64,000 nucleotides of DNA, from contig NZ_AUHA01000002.1 of the NCBI RefSeq assembly GCF_000422945.1, positions 248,001 to 312,000 of the forward strand, read 5' to 3'. Positions 36,168 to 45,504 of the stretch are shown in pieces; within the stretch, counting starts at the first letter, position 1, and each line of letters opens with the position of its first letter. Below the pieces are notes generated by a model that was not told the DNA's origin, did no database searches, and worked only from the letters and a program-made list of their open reading frames with translations. The position numbers and the translations under genes are program-made. Source of the DNA: Daejeonella oryzae DSM 19973. Lineage in GTDB: Bacteria > Bacteroidota > Bacteroidia > Sphingobacteriales > Sphingobacteriaceae.

Positions 36168-36989
36168 GTGGAAGACATACAATCATATATTGAAAGTGGC
36201 ATTTTAGAGCTTTACGTTATGGGCGATTTAAGCCCTGAAGAAAAGCTTAAGGTGGAACAAATGGCTGTTCAGCATCCGGAAATCCGGACTGAGATTGCCA
36301 GCATTGAATCCGGACTGGAACATTACGCTTCGGCCTATGCAGTCAGTCCCTCTGCAAATTTACGCGAACGCGTTCTTAATCAACTTGAAAAATCTGAAAC
36401 TGTAACCAATTTAAATACGACTACAGTAACTTCAATTAATTCGGCAAAATCAAATACATTTTATAAATATGCTTTTGCAGCTTCTGTAGCATTGCTGTTA
36501 TTGAGTACTATTGCCTTGTTTGTTTTATATACCCGTTTACAGGAATCCAATCAGCAATTAGCCATTCTTGAAACCAATAATCAGCAATTTTCTAACCGTG
36601 TAAATTTCATGATTGATCAACTGGATCAAACTCAGCAGACATTAAACATACTGCGTAGTCCGGAAGTGAAATTAATAAAACTTGCAGGTACCAAGCAGGC
36701 GCCTCAGGCGAGCATGATGGTGGCATTTAATCCTGTTAAAGAAGAAGTAATGATTGATATGTCGGCGATGAAAATGCCCGAAAATGATACCACTCACCAA
36801 TACCAGTTATGGGCAATGGTTGACGGCAAGCCGGTAGATCTTGGGGTTTTTGATATGAAGACTGATGACTCGGGAATGAAAAAAATGAAAACTGTTACTA
36901 ATGCACAGGCTTTTGCAGTTACTTTAGAACCCCGCGGTGGAAGTGTTAACCCAACCATGGATCAAATGATGGTGATAGGATCAATCTAA
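36168..36989 (+). CDS. Anti-sigma factor, RskA type
   Basis: The 273-residue protein starts with GTG (36168). The N-terminal part, ILELYVMGDLSPEEKLKVEQ, is the anti-sigma domain but shows no zinc-binding HxxxCxxC. One membrane helix follows (about residues 102-124). The outer part matches the RskA C-terminal domain, with MVAFNPVKEEVMIDMSAM and HQYQLWAMVDGKPVDLGVFD. Its methionine-rich end is notable and could sense oxidation or metals (inference). It lies 3 bp after the sigma gene and would hold that sigma factor at the membrane. Its end is 3 bp from the convergent nnr gene. Confidence 0.88.
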   Translation: MEDIQSYIESGILELYVMGDLSPEEKLKVEQMAVQHPEIRTEIASIESGLEHYASAYAVSPSANLRERVLNQLEKSETVTNLNTTTVTSINSAKSNTFYKYAFAASVALLLLSTIALFVLYTRLQESNQQLAILETNNQQFSNRVNFMIDQLDQTQQTLNILRSPEVKLIKLAGTKQAPQASMMVAFNPVKEEVMIDMSAMKMPENDTTHQYQLWAMVDGKPVDLGVFDMKTDDSGMKKMKTVTNAQAFAVTLEPRGGSVNPTMDQMMVIGSI

Positions 36990-36992
36990 ATT

Positions 36993-38504
36993 CTAACTGT
37001 TGTTTGCCAACGAGTTTATAACCGAGGGGATTTTCGAAATAATATATCTGGGCGGGATGCAATACATTCCGTCTTTTTTATGTGCTATATCGCCGCAAAG
37101 TGCATGGATATAACAAGCAGCAATTGCTGCTTCATCTGCCGCATATCCCTGAGCCGCCAAAGCAGTAATAATTCCGGTTAATACATCTCCCATTCCGCCG
37201 CTGGCCATCGCCGGATTTCCGTTCGGATTGATGTGTATATTTTTATCCGGAGTAATAACAAACGTATATTGATTCTTCAGTAGAATCACAATCTGTAATT
37301 CTGAAGCTTTTTCTCTTGCCAGCTGAAGCCTGTCCCACCAGTTATCATTGGTACCAAATAGCCGGTCAAATTCTTTTACATGAGGTGTGATGATTGTATT
37401 TAACGGAAGCAGCTTTATCAGTTCTGTATTTTTTGATAAAATAGTTAAAGCATCGGCATCTAAAATCAACTGAAGTGATTCCAAATTTAAGGCTTCTTTC
37501 AAAAGACTGATTTCCTCTAATCCAATTCCCAATCCCGGACCTATCGCTATAGTCTTAAATTTGCCGGACCTGATTTGAGAAATATTATCATCTCCTCTAA
37601 CTAAAGCCATCACTTCAGGACAATAGCAATTTAATGCTGTTAATCCCTGCAGCGGAATGCAGGCTGTAGTCAATCCGGAACCGGCATGCAAGCAAGCATC
37701 AGCACATAAAAGTGCGGCTCCCATTGTTGCTTCACTCCCGGCTATGATTAATGAATGTCCGTAAGTTCCTTTGTGTGAAAAATTTCGCCGTGCTTTCAGA
37801 ATATGATGAATATCAGAATCTTCGGTCAACCTCCATTCACTTTCAAGCGATTGAATAAAATTATCGTCCAAACCAATATTCACAACCTTAAATCTCTTCA
37901 ATGCTTCCGCGGATTCAGGGAAGAAAAAATTTATTTTAGGCCTCTGAAACGTAAGGACCAGATCTGCATGAATGCAAACATTTTTTGTATCGATTTTACC
38001 TTCAGCAAAAAATCCTGATGGAACATCTATCGAAACAATTTTTTTATTCTGAGAATTAATATGGCGAACAAACTCTTTCAAAAAGCCATCTAATGGCTTA
38101 TTTAATCCCGAACCTAAAAGCGCATCAATAATCAGATCTGAACTTTCTAAAATTAGATTATCATTTTCATGGATCTCCAAAACCGTGATACCGGTTAGTT
38201 TGAGTCTTTTCAGATTTTCGTCAAAATCAGCCGTAGACTTTTCAGAAAAACGAACTACCTGAACTGAAACTTTCTCATAGCCTGCTTCTTTCAACAATCT
38301 GGCTACTGCCAGTCCGTCTCCTCCATTATTCCCGGTTCCGCAATAGATACAGATTGAAATATTAATATCCGGAAATTCAGATTTAAAAGCTCCAACAAAG
38401 GCACAGCTTGCAGATTCCATCAAATCTAATGATGAAACAGGTTTATTCTGAATGGTGTATTGATCTGTTAAGCGAATTTGTTCACAGGTAAGAAGGTTTA
38501 GCAT
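36993..38504 (-). CDS. nnr: Bifunctional NAD(P)H-hydrate repair enzyme Nnr
   Basis: This 503-residue fusion repairs damaged NADH and NADPH. The N-terminal half (about 1-215) is the epimerase, with IYCGTGNNGGDGLAVARLL and LIIDALLGSGLNKPL. The C-terminal half (about 225-500) is the ADP-dependent dehydratase, with TIAIGPGLGIGLEEISLL, DADALTIL, TPHVKEFDRL and NGNPAMASGGMGDVLTGIIT. It is cytoplasmic. It lies 27 bp downstream of uvrA on the same strand, so one message is possible, although the roles are unrelated. Confidence 0.95.
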   Translation of the reverse strand: MLNLLTCEQIRLTDQYTIQNKPVSSLDLMESASCAFVGAFKSEFPDINISICIYCGTGNNGGDGLAVARLLKEAGYEKVSVQVVRFSEKSTADFDENLKRLKLTGITVLEIHENDNLILESSDLIIDALLGSGLNKPLDGFLKEFVRHINSQNKKIVSIDVPSGFFAEGKIDTKNVCIHADLVLTFQRPKINFFFPESAEALKRFKVVNIGLDDNFIQSLESEWRLTEDSDIHHILKARRNFSHKGTYGHSLIIAGSEATMGAALLCADACLHAGSGLTTACIPLQGLTALNCYCPEVMALVRGDDNISQIRSGKFKTIAIGPGLGIGLEEISLLKEALNLESLQLILDADALTILSKNTELIKLLPLNTIITPHVKEFDRLFGTNDNWWDRLQLAREKASELQIVILLKNQYTFVITPDKNIHINPNGNPAMASGGMGDVLTGIITALAAQGYAADEAAIAACYIHALCGDIAHKKDGMYCIPPRYIISKIPSVINSLANNS

Positions 38505-38531
38505 TCTTAAAAATAGAGATTTTCGAGCTTC

Positions 38532-41375
38532 TTAACTACCCATTTCTTTCTTTAAAAAAATACCGGTATGTGATTTTTTCACTTTTGTTAATCCTTCCGG
38601 AGTGCCGGCGAACAAAATTTCTCCTCCTCCTTTACCTCCTTCTGGCCCCAGATCAATCACCCAGTCGGCAACTTTTATCACATCCAGATTATGCTCTATT
38701 ACCAAAATGGTATTTCCATGATCAACCAAACGGTTGAGTACGCCAAGTAAAACGCTGATATCTTCAAAATGCAAACCTGTGGTAGGCTCATCCAGAATAT
38801 AAAAGGTATTTCCGGTATCCTTTTTTGATAATTCAGTAGCGAGTTTTACCCGTTGTGCTTCGCCTCCTGATAATGTTGTGGAAGATTGACCCAATTTAAT
38901 ATAACCCAATCCCACATCATTCAGCGTTTTAATTTTGCGATAGATAGCCGGTATCGGTTCAAAAAACGGAACTGCTTCTTCAATGCTCATATCCAGAACA
39001 TCGCTTATGGATTTTCCGCGGTAGCGAACTTCCAAAGTTTCCCGGTTATACCGTTTGCCGTTGCATTCTTCACATGGAACCTGAACATCCGGCAGGAAAT
39101 TCATCTCAATCACTTTCATTCCCGCTCCCTGACAAGTTTCGCATCTGCCGCCTTTTACGTTAAATGAAAAACGACCGGGTTTATATCCCCTGATGCGGGC
39201 TTCGGGAAGCATCACATATAAATTTCTGATATCAGAAAAAACACCGGTATAGGTTGAGGGGTTAGATCGCGGTGTGCGACCGATTGGGCTCTGATCAATT
39301 TCAATCACCTTATCGATATGTTCCAGACCTTCGATCTTTTTATAGGGCATCGGCTTTTTCTTTGCCCTGAAAAAATGATGATTCAATACCGGATACAACG
39401 TTTCTGCAATCAATGTAGACTTGCCGCTTCCTGAAACCCCGCTTACGCAGATGAATTTACCGAGCGGAAATTCTACTGATACATTTTTTAGATTATTGCC
39501 TGTAGCATTTTTGATAATTAATGATTTCCCGTTACCTTCTCTACGGGCTTGCGGGACGGAAATTTCTTTCCTTCCGCTGATGTAATCATTTGTTAATGTG
39601 TTTGCTTTCGCGAATTGCTTTGGAGTTCCCTGCCCAACAACTTCACCTCCATGAATTCCCGCTGCTGGTCCCATATCGATAACATGATCTGCTTCCATGA
39701 TCATATCTTTATCATGTTCTACAACCAACACGGTATTTCCTATATCCCGAAGATTTTTTAAAGCTGAAATTAACCGGGCATTGTCCCGCTGATGAAGCCC
39801 GATACTGGGCTCATCCAAAATGTACAAAACATTTACCAGCTGCGATCCTATTTGGGTAGCCAGCCGGATCCGCTGTGCTTCTCCTCCTGATAAAGTACGT
39901 GCAGTTCTGTCCAGGGTGAGATAATTTAATCCCACATCCAATAAAAATCCAATCCGGGATCTGATCTCTTTCAGAATTTCTTTTGCAATGGTATTTTGAC
40001 GATCACTTAATTTTGATTCAATATCTTCAAACCATGATGAAAGAGTTGAAATATCCATACTCGCCAATTCAAAAATACTTTTCTCACCAACCTTTATATG
40101 CAGCGATTCCTTTTTTAAACGGGCTCCATGACATGTTGGACAGGTTTTCAAAACCCTGAAATTTTCAAGGTCTTCGCCAATTGCATCCCCTCTTTTTTCG
40201 GTTTGCTCTTCCAGCATCTTAATTATTCCGTCGAATGAGATCTGGTAATTCTGAACATTCCATTTATTGTATTCAACAGGAACAGTAATAATTTCCGGAG
40301 CGCCGTTGAGAATAATTTCAATTATTTCAGCAGGGATTTTTTCAATAGGCGCCGATAATGAAAAATTGTATTTTTTTGAAAGTGCTTTAAGGATTTGAAA
40401 AACCCATGTTTCGCGGTATTCGCCTAGAGGAGCCAATCCTCCCTGCATGATACTTAATTTGGGATTTGGAATAACCGAATGCTGATCTACTTCAAATATA
40501 TACCCCAGGCCACCGCAACGGTCGCATGCACCATAAGGTGAATTGAACGAAAATGTATTTGGCTGAGGTTCGTCATATGAAATCCCGGAAATGGGATCCA
40601 TTAGAAACTTACTATAAAAATATTCATTGTTCTCTTTGTCGCTGATTTTCATGATGCCTTTAGAGACTTTCATGGCCGACTGTATGGAATCGTACAAGCG
40701 TTTTTTATCTGCCTGACTCACCAACAGACGATCAATCACCATCTCAACATCGTGAATTTTATAGCGATCGAGTTGCATTTTTGGAGTAATATCCAGAATT
40801 TCTCCGTCCACGCGAACTTTTAAATAACCTTGTTTCCTGATCTGTTCAAAAAGTTCACGGTAATGCCCTTTCCGGCCTTTAACTACCGGCGCAAGAATAT
40901 TGACAGCCTGACCATCGAATTTTTCAAGAATATTTTTAATGATCTGATCTTCAGACATCCGTTCCATCTTTTCACCCGTCACATAGGAGTAGGCATCCCC
41001 AATACGGGCAAAAAGTAAGCGCATGAAATCATAGATCTCAGTGATGGTCCCTACGGTTGAACGGGGGTTTTTGCTGGTGGTTTTTTGTTCAATAGCAATA
41101 ACCGGACTTAAACCAGAGATTTTATCAACATCAGGCCGTTCGATTCCGCCCAGAAACTGGCGGGAATAAGCACTGAACGTTTCCATATAGCGCCGCTGCC
41201 CTTCCGCATATATGGTATCAAAAGCTAATGATGATTTTCCACTACCACTTAAACCCGTTATAACAACCAGTTTGTTGCGTGGAAAAGAAACGTCAATATT
41301 TTTTAAATTATGAACCCGGGCACCCAAAACTTCAACTTCACTTTGCTCCCCAAGGTCGGTATGTGATTTACTCAT
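38532..41375 (-). CDS. uvrA: Excinuclease ABC subunit A
   Basis: UvrA recognises bulky DNA damage in nucleotide excision repair. The 947-residue protein has two ABC ATPase halves, Walker [20 protein letters not shown] near residue 40 and [15 protein letters not shown] in the second half. It has two LSGGEAQR signatures. Zinc-binding pairs are seen in [27 protein letters not shown] and CEECNGKRY. All regular parts are present and the length is normal. It is transcribed toward nnr. Confidence 0.97.
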   Translation of the reverse strand: MSKSHTDLGEQSEVEVLGARVHNLKNIDVSFPRNKLVVITGLSGSGKSSLAFDTIYAEGQRRYMETFSAYSRQFLGGIERPDVDKISGLSPVIAIEQKTTSKNPRSTVGTITEIYDFMRLLFARIGDAYSYVTGEKMERMSEDQIIKNILEKFDGQAVNILAPVVKGRKGHYRELFEQIRKQGYLKVRVDGEILDITPKMQLDRYKIHDVEMVIDRLLVSQADKKRLYDSIQSAMKVSKGIMKISDKENNEYFYSKFLMDPISGISYDEPQPNTFSFNSPYGACDRCGGLGYIFEVDQHSVIPNPKLSIMQGGLAPLGEYRETWVFQILKALSKKYNFSLSAPIEKIPAEIIEIILNGAPEIITVPVEYNKWNVQNYQISFDGIIKMLEEQTEKRGDAIGEDLENFRVLKTCPTCHGARLKKESLHIKVGEKSIFELASMDISTLSSWFEDIESKLSDRQNTIAKEILKEIRSRIGFLLDVGLNYLTLDRTARTLSGGEAQRIRLATQIGSQLVNVLYILDEPSIGLHQRDNARLISALKNLRDIGNTVLVVEHDKDMIMEADHVIDMGPAAGIHGGEVVGQGTPKQFAKANTLTNDYISGRKEISVPQARREGNGKSLIIKNATGNNLKNVSVEFPLGKFICVSGVSGSGKSTLIAETLYPVLNHHFFRAKKKPMPYKKIEGLEHIDKVIEIDQSPIGRTPRSNPSTYTGVFSDIRNLYVMLPEARIRGYKPGRFSFNVKGGRCETCQGAGMKVIEMNFLPDVQVPCEECNGKRYNRETLEVRYRGKSISDVLDMSIEEAVPFFEPIPAIYRKIKTLNDVGLGYIKLGQSSTTLSGGEAQRVKLATELSKKDTGNTFYILDEPTTGLHFEDISVLLGVLNRLVDHGNTILVIEHNLDVIKVADWVIDLGPEGGKGGGEILFAGTPEGLTKVKKSHTGIFLKKEMGS

Positions 41376-41470
41376 ATATAAAACAGCAGTCTGAAAAATT
41401 TTGTAAAGATGCGATTTTTTAAGCTGGCTTTATGTTAAGCCTAAGTCAGAATCATTCATCCTGGAAACAA

Positions 41471-41497
41471 GAAAAGCCTGAGCATGCTCAGGCCTTT
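41471..41497 (-). terminator. Terminator of the lytic transglycosylase gene
   Basis: GCCTGAG (41476-41482) pairs with CTCAGGC (41487-41493) around a CATG loop, with a bulge and A/T pairs extending the stem. On the minus strand it runs into CTTTTC. The plus-strand side also has T-rich sequence. Confidence 0.65.
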
Positions 41498-41515
41498 AAT
41501 TTTTATTAAGATAAA

Positions 41516-42337
41516 TTAGTTCTGTAAAATTTGCATTGCAAGCATATTAGTATTTTGGGCTACAGGTTTAAAATACGCTGTTTTTGGTTGCTTTTTTTCC
41601 AGCTTTCTGCTTGCTTTACCTTTATACCCATACAAGCGTGGCTTTTCTATAATCTCTTTCATGGATATCAGCTTGTAAACATAGGTTGCTGTTTCCCTGT
41701 TCAGTTTCAGTCTGAAATAATTATCCTCATCCTGACGAGCCATTTGTCTTTTTAAACTTCCTTCTCCAATATTGTATGCGGCAGCAGCCAATGTCCAGCT
41801 TCCGAATTCTTTATATAAAGAGCGCAGATATTTAGCAGCTGCTACAGTTGATTTAACAACCTGCTGACGTTCATCAACCTCAGAATTTACACGTAAGCCG
41901 AAGTCACGGGCCGTCTGGGGCATAAATTGCCAGTAACCTGAAGCACCTTTTGGAGATGTACCGGCCTGAAGCCCGCTTTCTACAAGGGGCATATATTTAA
42001 AATCAGCTGGTATTCCGTAACGTTTTAAGATAGGTTCCATCACCGGAAACCAAATTGCGGCTTTTTGATGCAGCTTATTTGTTTGAAGTTTACTGTGTTT
42101 ATGAGAATCAAGCATCTTCTTCATTCTCCATTTTACTTTTACTTCCTGTGCCGGAAGATTTTCATCGGCGAAGCTTAAAGTCTGATAGTAATTTACTGTT
42201 TCTATTTCTTTTTCCGGATGCTGTTCATTAAACTTTATTACTTCAATGGGGTTAATTCTGGAACTGAAAATAAATAATTTTGCAGTAAGTAAAATGACCA
42301 GCATTAAGCCACAAGTAATCATATGTTTTTTTACCAT
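41516..42337 (-). CDS. Lytic transglycosylase (SLT domain), membrane-anchored
   Basis: The 273-residue protein has an N-terminal signal anchor (about 5-27) and one SLT domain (about 100-220). The catalytic glutamate is in YMPLVESGLQAGTSPKGASG, with GYWQFMPQTARDFGLRV and LAAAAYNIGEGSLKRQM following. It cleaves peptidoglycan with formation of anhydro-muramic ends. It resembles MltD without the LysM repeats. A basic tail (GKASRKLEKKQPK) follows the domain. It is divergent from the pseudouridine synthase gene, 218 bp apart. Confidence 0.92.
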   Translation of the reverse strand: MVKKHMITCGLMLVILLTAKLFIFSSRINPIEVIKFNEQHPEKEIETVNYYQTLSFADENLPAQEVKVKWRMKKMLDSHKHSKLQTNKLHQKAAIWFPVMEPILKRYGIPADFKYMPLVESGLQAGTSPKGASGYWQFMPQTARDFGLRVNSEVDERQQVVKSTVAAAKYLRSLYKEFGSWTLAAAAYNIGEGSLKRQMARQDEDNYFRLKLNRETATYVYKLISMKEIIEKPRLYGYKGKASRKLEKKQPKTAYFKPVAQNTNMLAMQILQN

Positions 42338-42514
42338 TTATTCCTCTCTTTTTTAAGTTAAAAGCTAAAAAGTTTCCAAAAGTACAAAATATAAGTCTAA
42401 TTATCAAATAGTTAGCAAAAACTGCTGTTTCAAGTCTCGCAAAACACTATGATTTTTCGTTCATAAATTCATACTAAAAACGATCCCTATCCGCCCGAAT
42501 CCGTAATTTTTGCG

Positions 42515-42522
42515 TACATTTG
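42515..42522 (+). promoter_or_regulatory. -7 promoter element for the pseudouridine synthase gene
   Basis: TACATTTG fits TAnnTTTG and lies 33 bp before the ATG at 42556. Confidence 0.5.
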
Positions 42523-42555
42523 TAGCCGCTCTTTTTAAGAGTTTAAAAGTGTATC

Positions 42556-44274
42556 ATGCCATTCAAAAAAAACAGGAACAGTCGCGACGACAAGTCCAGC
42601 AACTTCAACAAATCTGCCCGACCGGAGCAGGGATCTTCACAAACTAACCGGAGTAAATTCGAAAGACCCGAAAGTTCTAACAGCACGAAAAAGAAATTGT
42701 TTGGGGAAGACCCTAAGCGCCCCTTCAAAGCAGGATTCGGGAAACCGGGTTTTAACAAAGAAAACAGATCATTCTCCCGCTCTGCCGGCGATGATTCCCG
42801 GACTGATAAAAAAACCTACAACAGTGACCGATCTTTTGGAGAAAAGAAATCGTTTAACTCAGAAAGATCATTCAATCCGGATAATAAACGCTCGGATGGG
42901 AAATCTTTTGGAGAGAAAAAATCATTTGGAAGCCGCTCTTCATTTGGCGATTCCCGTTCAGAGGGAAGATCATTCGGCAATGATCGTCCGCAAGGTGATA
43001 GAAAGCCATATGGTTCACGCCCTACCGGAGATGATAACCGCTCAGAAAGAAAACCATACGGATCACGTTCTACTGACAGCGATAACAAAGGAGAAAGAAA
43101 GCCATACGGAGATAGACCGCAAGGAGAAAGAAAACCATACGGCTCACGTTCTAACGACAGCGATAACAAAGGAGAAAGAAAACCATACGGAGATAAGTCA
43201 CAGGGAGATAGAAAGCCATACGGCTCACGTTCTAACGACGGTGATAACAAAGGAGAAAGAAGATCATACGGAGATAAGCCGCAGGGAGAAAGAAAGCTAT
43301 ATAGCTCACGTTCCAACGACGGCGATAATAAAGGAGAAAGAAAACCATACGGAAATTCGGAGCGAAGCGGAGCCGAAAGAAGCGCTGCTCCCAAAAGATT
43401 TAATGACAAGCCTTTTAAATCCCGATCATCTGCGGATGATTCCGGTTCATTTGAAAGACCTAAATATAAAAGTGATGATCGTCAGTGGAGTTCAGAAGAA
43501 CGACTGAAATCAAATAACAGAAGTAAAAGACCAAGCGTTGCAAAAGATGACGACGGAACAATCCGTTTGAACCGTTACATTGCCAATGCCGGAATATGTT
43601 CACGCCGTAAGGCCGATGAATTAATTTCTGCTGGAGTAGTTTCTGTAAACGGGGAAGCCGTTACAGAACTGGGTTTAAAAATTGATCCGTATAAGGATGT
43701 GATCCGTTATAACGGAGAAACTCTGAAGCGGGAGAAAATGGTGTACGTTCTGCTGAACAAGCCCAAAGATTATATCACTACTACGGAAGATCCTCAGGAA
43801 CGTAAAACCGTGATGAGTCTGGTTGAAAAAGCTTCCCGTGAACGTATCTATCCGGTTGGAAGACTTGACCGTAATACTACCGGTTTGCTTTTGATGACCA
43901 ATGACGGGGATCTTGCAGAAAAACTATCGCATCCAAGAAATAACGTAACTAAAATATACCAGGTTGAACTTAACCGCAATTTATCCCAGGGAGATCTGAA
44001 TAAGATTACATTTGGTTTAGAGCTTGAAGATGGTTTGATTAAGCCCGACCAGGTTACTTATGTTGCCGGAGGAGCTAAAAATGAAATCGGCATTCAGATT
44101 CATAGCGGAAAGAACAGAATTGTGAGAAGAATTTTTGAAAGCCTTGGATATGAAGTTGTAAAACTTGACCGTGTGGTGTATTCACATCTTACCAAAAAAG
44201 ATCTTCCGCGTGGCCGCTGGAGATATTTGGAAGAAAAGGAAATCATCCAGTTGAAACACCTGATAAAATCTTAA
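42556..44274 (+). CDS. RsuA/RluB-type pseudouridine synthase with long repetitive N-terminal tail
   Basis: The enzyme part (about residues 335-572) has an S4 RNA-binding domain, RLNRYIANAGICSRRKADEL, and the catalytic aspartate D438 in YPVGRLDRNTTGLLLMTNDG. It should convert a uridine in ribosomal RNA, most likely position 2605 of 23S as RluB does. The first 330 residues are a charged, disordered tail rich in Arg, Lys, Ser, Gly and Asp. It includes tandem 27-residue repeats built on the pattern ERKPYGxR. Such tails bind RNA non-specifically in other proteins (inference). The tail makes the gene far longer than the roughly 240-290 residues usual for the family. Confidence 0.9.
   Translation: MPFKKNRNSRDDKSSNFNKSARPEQGSSQTNRSKFERPESSNSTKKKLFGEDPKRPFKAGFGKPGFNKENRSFSRSAGDDSRTDKKTYNSDRSFGEKKSFNSERSFNPDNKRSDGKSFGEKKSFGSRSSFGDSRSEGRSFGNDRPQGDRKPYGSRPTGDDNRSERKPYGSRSTDSDNKGERKPYGDRPQGERKPYGSRSNDSDNKGERKPYGDKSQGDRKPYGSRSNDGDNKGERRSYGDKPQGERKLYSSRSNDGDNKGERKPYGNSERSGAERSAAPKRFNDKPFKSRSSADDSGSFERPKYKSDDRQWSSEERLKSNNRSKRPSVAKDDDGTIRLNRYIANAGICSRRKADELISAGVVSVNGEAVTELGLKIDPYKDVIRYNGETLKREKMVYVLLNKPKDYITTTEDPQERKTVMSLVEKASRERIYPVGRLDRNTTGLLLMTNDGDLAEKLSHPRNNVTKIYQVELNRNLSQGDLNKITFGLELEDGLIKPDQVTYVAGGAKNEIGIQIHSGKNRIVRRIFESLGYEVVKLDRVVYSHLTKKDLPRGRWRYLEEKEIIQLKHLIKS
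43000..43353 (+). repeat. 81-bp in-frame tandem repeats
   Basis: A unit of 81 bp (27 codons) repeats about four times with small changes. The marker GATAACAAAGGAGAAAG or its variant occurs at 43081, 43162, 43243 and 43324, exactly 81 bp apart. Each unit holds two half-repeats containing ERKPYG-type sequence. The number of copies is likely to vary between strains. Confidence 0.9.
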
Positions 44275-44276
44275 TT

Positions 44277-44312
44277 AAAAAATACCTCCGGAGACCAGGA
44301 GGTATTTTTTTT
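44277..44312 (+). terminator. Terminator of the pseudouridine synthase gene
   Basis: A 13-bp perfect stem (44277-44289 with 44298-44310), an 8-nt loop and a T-run stand 3 bp after the stop codon. Confidence 0.9.
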
Positions 44313-44353
44313 ATATGCTTTGCAGCAGAACGTATTAAGCTTATCTTGCTTTT

Positions 44354-45499
44354 ATGAAATTTACTCTGTTGCTATTTTTGAATTCACTTATCCTGCTTGT
44401 TCCCGCCATTTCTTCAGCCCAAAGAACTTCCAAAAAAGGATCATACAATCTTCTTATCGGCACCTATACTACCACCGGTAAAAGCGAGGGAATTTATATC
44501 TACCATTTTAATTCCCATACGGGAGAATTTAAATTTAAATCTCTGGCAAAAGGGGTAGAAAACCCCTCTTATCTCTGCATTTCTGAGAATCAAAACTATG
44601 TATATGCCGTCAACGAGTTAGGTAAATCGCTTGGATCGCTTAGTTCATTCTCCTTTAATTCGCAAAAAGGGGAATTAACTTTCCTGAACAAAGTTTCTTC
44701 TATGGGCGATGATCCCTGTTATATCAGCATTGATAAAGAAGGGAAACATGTATTTGCAGGGAATTATTCCGGAGGAAATTTGTCCGTTTTCAATACACTC
44801 GAAAATGGTTCTTTAACTGAAGCCATTCAGACAATTCAGCATACGGGGAATAGTATAAATACCAAAAGGCAGGAGAAGGCTCATGTGCATTCCACAGTTT
44901 TGTCCCCGGATGAAAAAATGTTGTTTGCGGCAGATCTCGGAACAGATAAAATTAATTCTTACAGCATCAGCCATTCTGAAAGAAGCAATGTGCTAACTCC
45001 CAGCACTCCTGTTGCCGTTAAAGCCGGCAGTGGTCCACGCCATTTAACATTTCATCCAAAGAGAAAATTTGCCTATCTCATTCATGAATTAACTGCTGAG
45101 ATTTCCGTTTATGATTATCAGGAGGAAGATCTGAAACTGAAACAAACGATTAGTATGCTTGATTCGGGATTTAATGGAGCTGTTGGAGCCGCTGATATTC
45201 ATATCTCCGGAGATGGGAAATTCCTCTATGCTTCTAATCGCGGCGATGCCAACGAGCTGGTAATCTATTCTATTGCAAAGAATGGTGAATTATCCTTTAC
45301 AGGAAGGCAATCTTCAACCGGAAAAACACCCAGAAATTTTGGTCTCACTCCCGACGGAAAATTCCTGCTGGTAGCCAATCAGAATAGTGATGAGATTGTG
45401 ATTTTTAAAAGAAATAAGAAAACCGGGCTGCTTTCAGAAACCGGTAAAAAGATAGCTGTAGGCGCTCCTGTTTGTTTACTCTTTGCAGAGACTCGGTAG
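44354..45499 (+). CDS. Exported lactonase-family beta-propeller protein (6-phosphogluconolactonase-like)
   Basis: The 381-residue protein has a signal peptide (1-22, ending ISSAQ) and a seven-bladed propeller of the YbhE/Pgl lactonase family. The motifs are YNLLIGTYTTTGKSEGIYIY, GDDPCYISIDKEGKHVFAGN, KAHVHSTVLSPDEKMLFAAD, GSGPRHLTFHPKRKFAYLI and GKTPRNFGLTPDGKFLLVAN. Cytoplasmic members open 6-phosphogluconolactone. The signal peptide here points to an extracellular or periplasmic sugar lactone instead. It converges on bshA with 5 bp between stops. Confidence 0.9.
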   Translation: MKFTLLLFLNSLILLVPAISSAQRTSKKGSYNLLIGTYTTTGKSEGIYIYHFNSHTGEFKFKSLAKGVENPSYLCISENQNYVYAVNELGKSLGSLSSFSFNSQKGELTFLNKVSSMGDDPCYISIDKEGKHVFAGNYSGGNLSVFNTLENGSLTEAIQTIQHTGNSINTKRQEKAHVHSTVLSPDEKMLFAADLGTDKINSYSISHSERSNVLTPSTPVAVKAGSGPRHLTFHPKRKFAYLIHELTAEISVYDYQEEDLKLKQTISMLDSGFNGAVGAADIHISGDGKFLYASNRGDANELVIYSIAKNGELSFTGRQSSTGKTPRNFGLTPDGKFLLVANQNSDEIVIFKRNKKTGLLSETGKKIAVGAPVCLLFAETR

Positions 45500-45504
45500 C
45501 AATG

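Noticed and set aside
42816-43409. Minus-strand frame of 197 residues rich in Leu, Ser and Pro over the repeats
   Set aside because: It is the antisense of the repeats and has no sign of coding apart from being open.
42701-43507. Second long plus-strand frame inside the pseudouridine synthase gene
   Set aside because: It arises from the low-complexity 81-bp repeats, which keep several frames open. It has no known domain, and the main frame carries the enzyme.
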